Assembly: GCA_009392275.1 (NCBI GenBank)
Contig: VFGV01000015.1
Coordinates: forward strand, 1-45,673
Source of the DNA: SAR202 cluster bacterium
GTDB taxonomy: Bacteria > Chloroflexota > Dehalococcoidia > Lucifugimonadales > UBA2962
Length of the DNA: 45,673 nucleotides
Direction of reading: 5' to 3'
Shown: positions 44,236 through 45,673 of the stretch, in pieces
Position numbering within the stretch: the first letter of the stretch is position 1
How the letters are laid out: each line of letters begins with the position of its first letter
The notes under the pieces: model-generated
Databases searched by the model: none
Told to the model about the DNA's origin: nothing
Seen by the model: the letters and a program-made list of their open reading frames with translations, nothing else
Made by a program: the position numbers and the translations under genes

Positions 44236-45420
44236 TTAAGGAGTATACAGCTCTGCATGTGCCAATGATTTTTTTTGACCGAAACCACCTGTAATAATAA
44301 CGGTGCCATCTGCCAAAGTTAAAGCAACATGCTGATATCGTGATGTTGACATATCCGGACCACGAGTCCATGTGTTTGATTCTGGGTCATATATTTCTGT
44401 CTCAACCTTATTTCCTAAAGCTCCAGTTACGAGTACTCGACCATCAGGCAACATACTGGCCTGATGTTTAGCTCGAGGGATTTCAGTTTCTCCAGCTGGT
44501 GTCCATCCTTCCGTTGTGGGGTCCCAAATTTCTGCAGTTTTACGTTTGCCCATACCTCCTATCACCAAGACACGACCATCATTTAGTAGGGTGGCAGTAT
44601 GTAAACTTCTTCCGGTTGACATTTCTCCCGCAAGAGACCACGTGTCGCTTTCTGGGTCATATACTTCAGCCATTTTTATAAAAGGCCCATCTGGATTGCC
44701 TCCTCCAGTAACAAGTACACGACCATCATTCAATAGGGTAGCCGTGTGCAAAATGCGTTTTTCTGACATTGAGGCAACTTCAGTCCAAGCGTTAGTAGCA
44801 GGGTCATACGTTTCAGCTGATGCATGCTTTCTTAGTTCATTATCAGCTCCACCCGATAAAAATACGCGTCCATCATTGAGTAATACTCCAGCGGCATTTA
44901 CTCTTTCAAAGTTCATTGTGTCAGTTTCTGTCCACGTGTTAGTTTCAGGATTCCATACTTCAGCCCTGTCTAAACCAAATTCTTGATTGCCTGCGCCTCC
45001 AGCTGCAATCACTCTGCCATCGTTTAAGACTATTAGAATTAGAGATTTTCGCTCTTTTATTGGTTCAGCAATAAAGTCCCATGTGCCAGTCGTTGGGTCA
45101 AAAACTTCAGCGGTATTACTCATGGCTTTTGAATATCCTTGTGAAGCACCTTCACTTACTCCGCCCATCACTAAAGCACGACCATCTGGAAGTGCTACCC
45201 CTGTGAACTCAATTCGCTTTTCAGCCATTTCACCCACGTCGCTGAGGGAACCTATTGGCTTAGTCAAACTATTTGATTCATTGTCATTAACAGGCTGACT
45301 TTTAGAATCCTCGTTTTTACTAACTTCATTAGTATTAGTGTCTTTTGACGATTCTGTTGATTCGCCGCATGCTAAAAGCCCGATTGATAGTAGGCCAATA
45401 AACAACATAAGTTTAAACAT
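44236..45420 (-). CDS. Kelch-repeat lipoprotein 2
   Basis: This is a 394 aa lipid-anchored beta-propeller. The leader ends in LLAC with the lipidated Cys at residue 18. An acidic Ser/Asn-rich linker leads to about seven Kelch blades, each with a DGRV...GG core and a W-containing strand, filling the protein to its end. It is a close relative of the protein at 4902-6659, but lacks that protein's 190-residue C-terminal region. AAAGGATT precedes the ATG. It is 115 bases upstream of the aminotransferase gene on the same strand, and a TATACT-type -10 in the gap suggests the latter may have its own promoter. Confidence 0.85.
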   Translation of the reverse strand: MFKLMLFIGLLSIGLLACGESTESSKDTNTNEVSKNEDSKSQPVNDNESNSLTKPIGSLSDVGEMAEKRIEFTGVALPDGRALVMGGVSEGASQGYSKAMSNTAEVFDPTTGTWDFIAEPIKERKSLILIVLNDGRVIAAGGAGNQEFGLDRAEVWNPETNTWTETDTMNFERVNAAGVLLNDGRVFLSGGADNELRKHASAETYDPATNAWTEVASMSEKRILHTATLLNDGRVLVTGGGNPDGPFIKMAEVYDPESDTWSLAGEMSTGRSLHTATLLNDGRVLVIGGMGKRKTAEIWDPTTEGWTPAGETEIPRAKHQASMLPDGRVLVTGALGNKVETEIYDPESNTWTRGPDMSTSRYQHVALTLADGTVIITGGFGQKKSLAHAELYTP

Positions 45421-45545
45421 TCAATAATCCTTTAATAATAGTTATGCTTTAAAACATAAAAGTGTGTAGATTAGTATACATCTTTATAAATATACAGATT
45501 ACCTCGAAAGCCTATGCTAAAATCTCTTTTTGGGAGGATTTCAAA

Positions 45546-45673
45546 TTGAAAGTTTATCTCGGAGTTCCTAGAGGGTTTTGTGCTGGCGTTGTGCGGGCTA
45601 TCGATGTTGTTGAGCTTGCTTTAAAAAAGTTTGGCACACCCATATATGTTAAACATGAAATAGTTCATAACCC
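45546..45673 (+). CDS. ispH: 4-hydroxy-3-methylbut-2-enyl diphosphate reductase, 3' end cut off by the window
   Basis: IspH is the iron-sulfur enzyme of the last step of the MEP isoprenoid pathway. Only the first 42 residues are in the window. [15 protein letters not shown] near the start holds Cys12, the first cluster ligand, and HEIVHN holds the substrate-site His41. The start is TTG, supported by GGGAGG eight bases upstream. It is divergent from Kelch lipoprotein 2. Confidence 0.95.
   Translation, partial: MKVYLGVPRGFCAGVVRAIDVVELALKKFGTPIYVKHEIVHN

Overview
The window is an AT-rich bacterial chromosome segment, densely packed with core metabolic and translation genes and almost free of accessory DNA. 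I see no tRNA, rRNA, insertion sequence, phage gene or CRISPR array, and no gene-free stretch longer than about 300 bases. The gene set fits a marine, SAR202-like or Dehalococcoidia-like Chloroflexota member. The pointers are a split glycine decarboxylase (gcvPA/gcvPB), Rex, a YqhQ/DUF1385 protein beside L31, an F420-type LLM flavin enzyme, TrmI, PduO-type cobalamin adenosyltransferase and two Kelch lipoproteins. That placement is inference from gene content, not from a phylogeny.

Layout from left to right. The 3' part of an SDR oxidoreductase runs into coaBC and coaX (coenzyme A synthesis, minus strand). Next come a ThiF/MoeB-type adenylyltransferase and a methyltransferase (plus strand). 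A minus-strand trio follows: a PH-domain/zinc-ribbon membrane protein, an amidohydrolase and a Kelch lipoprotein. A plus-strand cluster carries a PduO adenosyltransferase, hisH, hisA, a methyltransferase, hisF and hisIE. A long minus-strand translation block then holds DUF1385, rpmE, rpmA, rplU, truB, rbfA, infB, ylxR and nusA. Divergent from it are modABC, pyrF, a bifunctional-nuclease-domain protein and the complete F1Fo ATP synthase operon (atpZ-B-E-F-H-A-G-D-C). The redox repressor gene rex converges on the ATP synthase operon, and citrate synthase is divergent from rex. A MidA-type methyltransferase follows. The last 11 kb is a minus-strand run: Kelch lipoprotein 2, an aminotransferase, nadE, an LLM oxidoreductase, gcvT, gcvH, gcvPA, gcvPB, a peroxiredoxin and trmI. 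The window closes with the start of ispH on the plus strand.

The coding content is mostly conventional; the less expected signals are in the non-coding and start-site details. Two genes (ylxR and trmI) keep their conserved N-terminal motifs only if translation starts at a non-AUG/GUG/UUG codon behind a good Shine-Dalgarno. Several perfect hairpins sit directly before genes: nusA, hisF, the DUF151 gene, atpZ, atpE and atpF. Three of these share AAGT...ACTT ends. A candidate Rex operator overlaps a weak promoter before the ATP synthase operon, whose neighbour is rex itself. None of this can be tested statistically here; the decisive searches are named in each finding.
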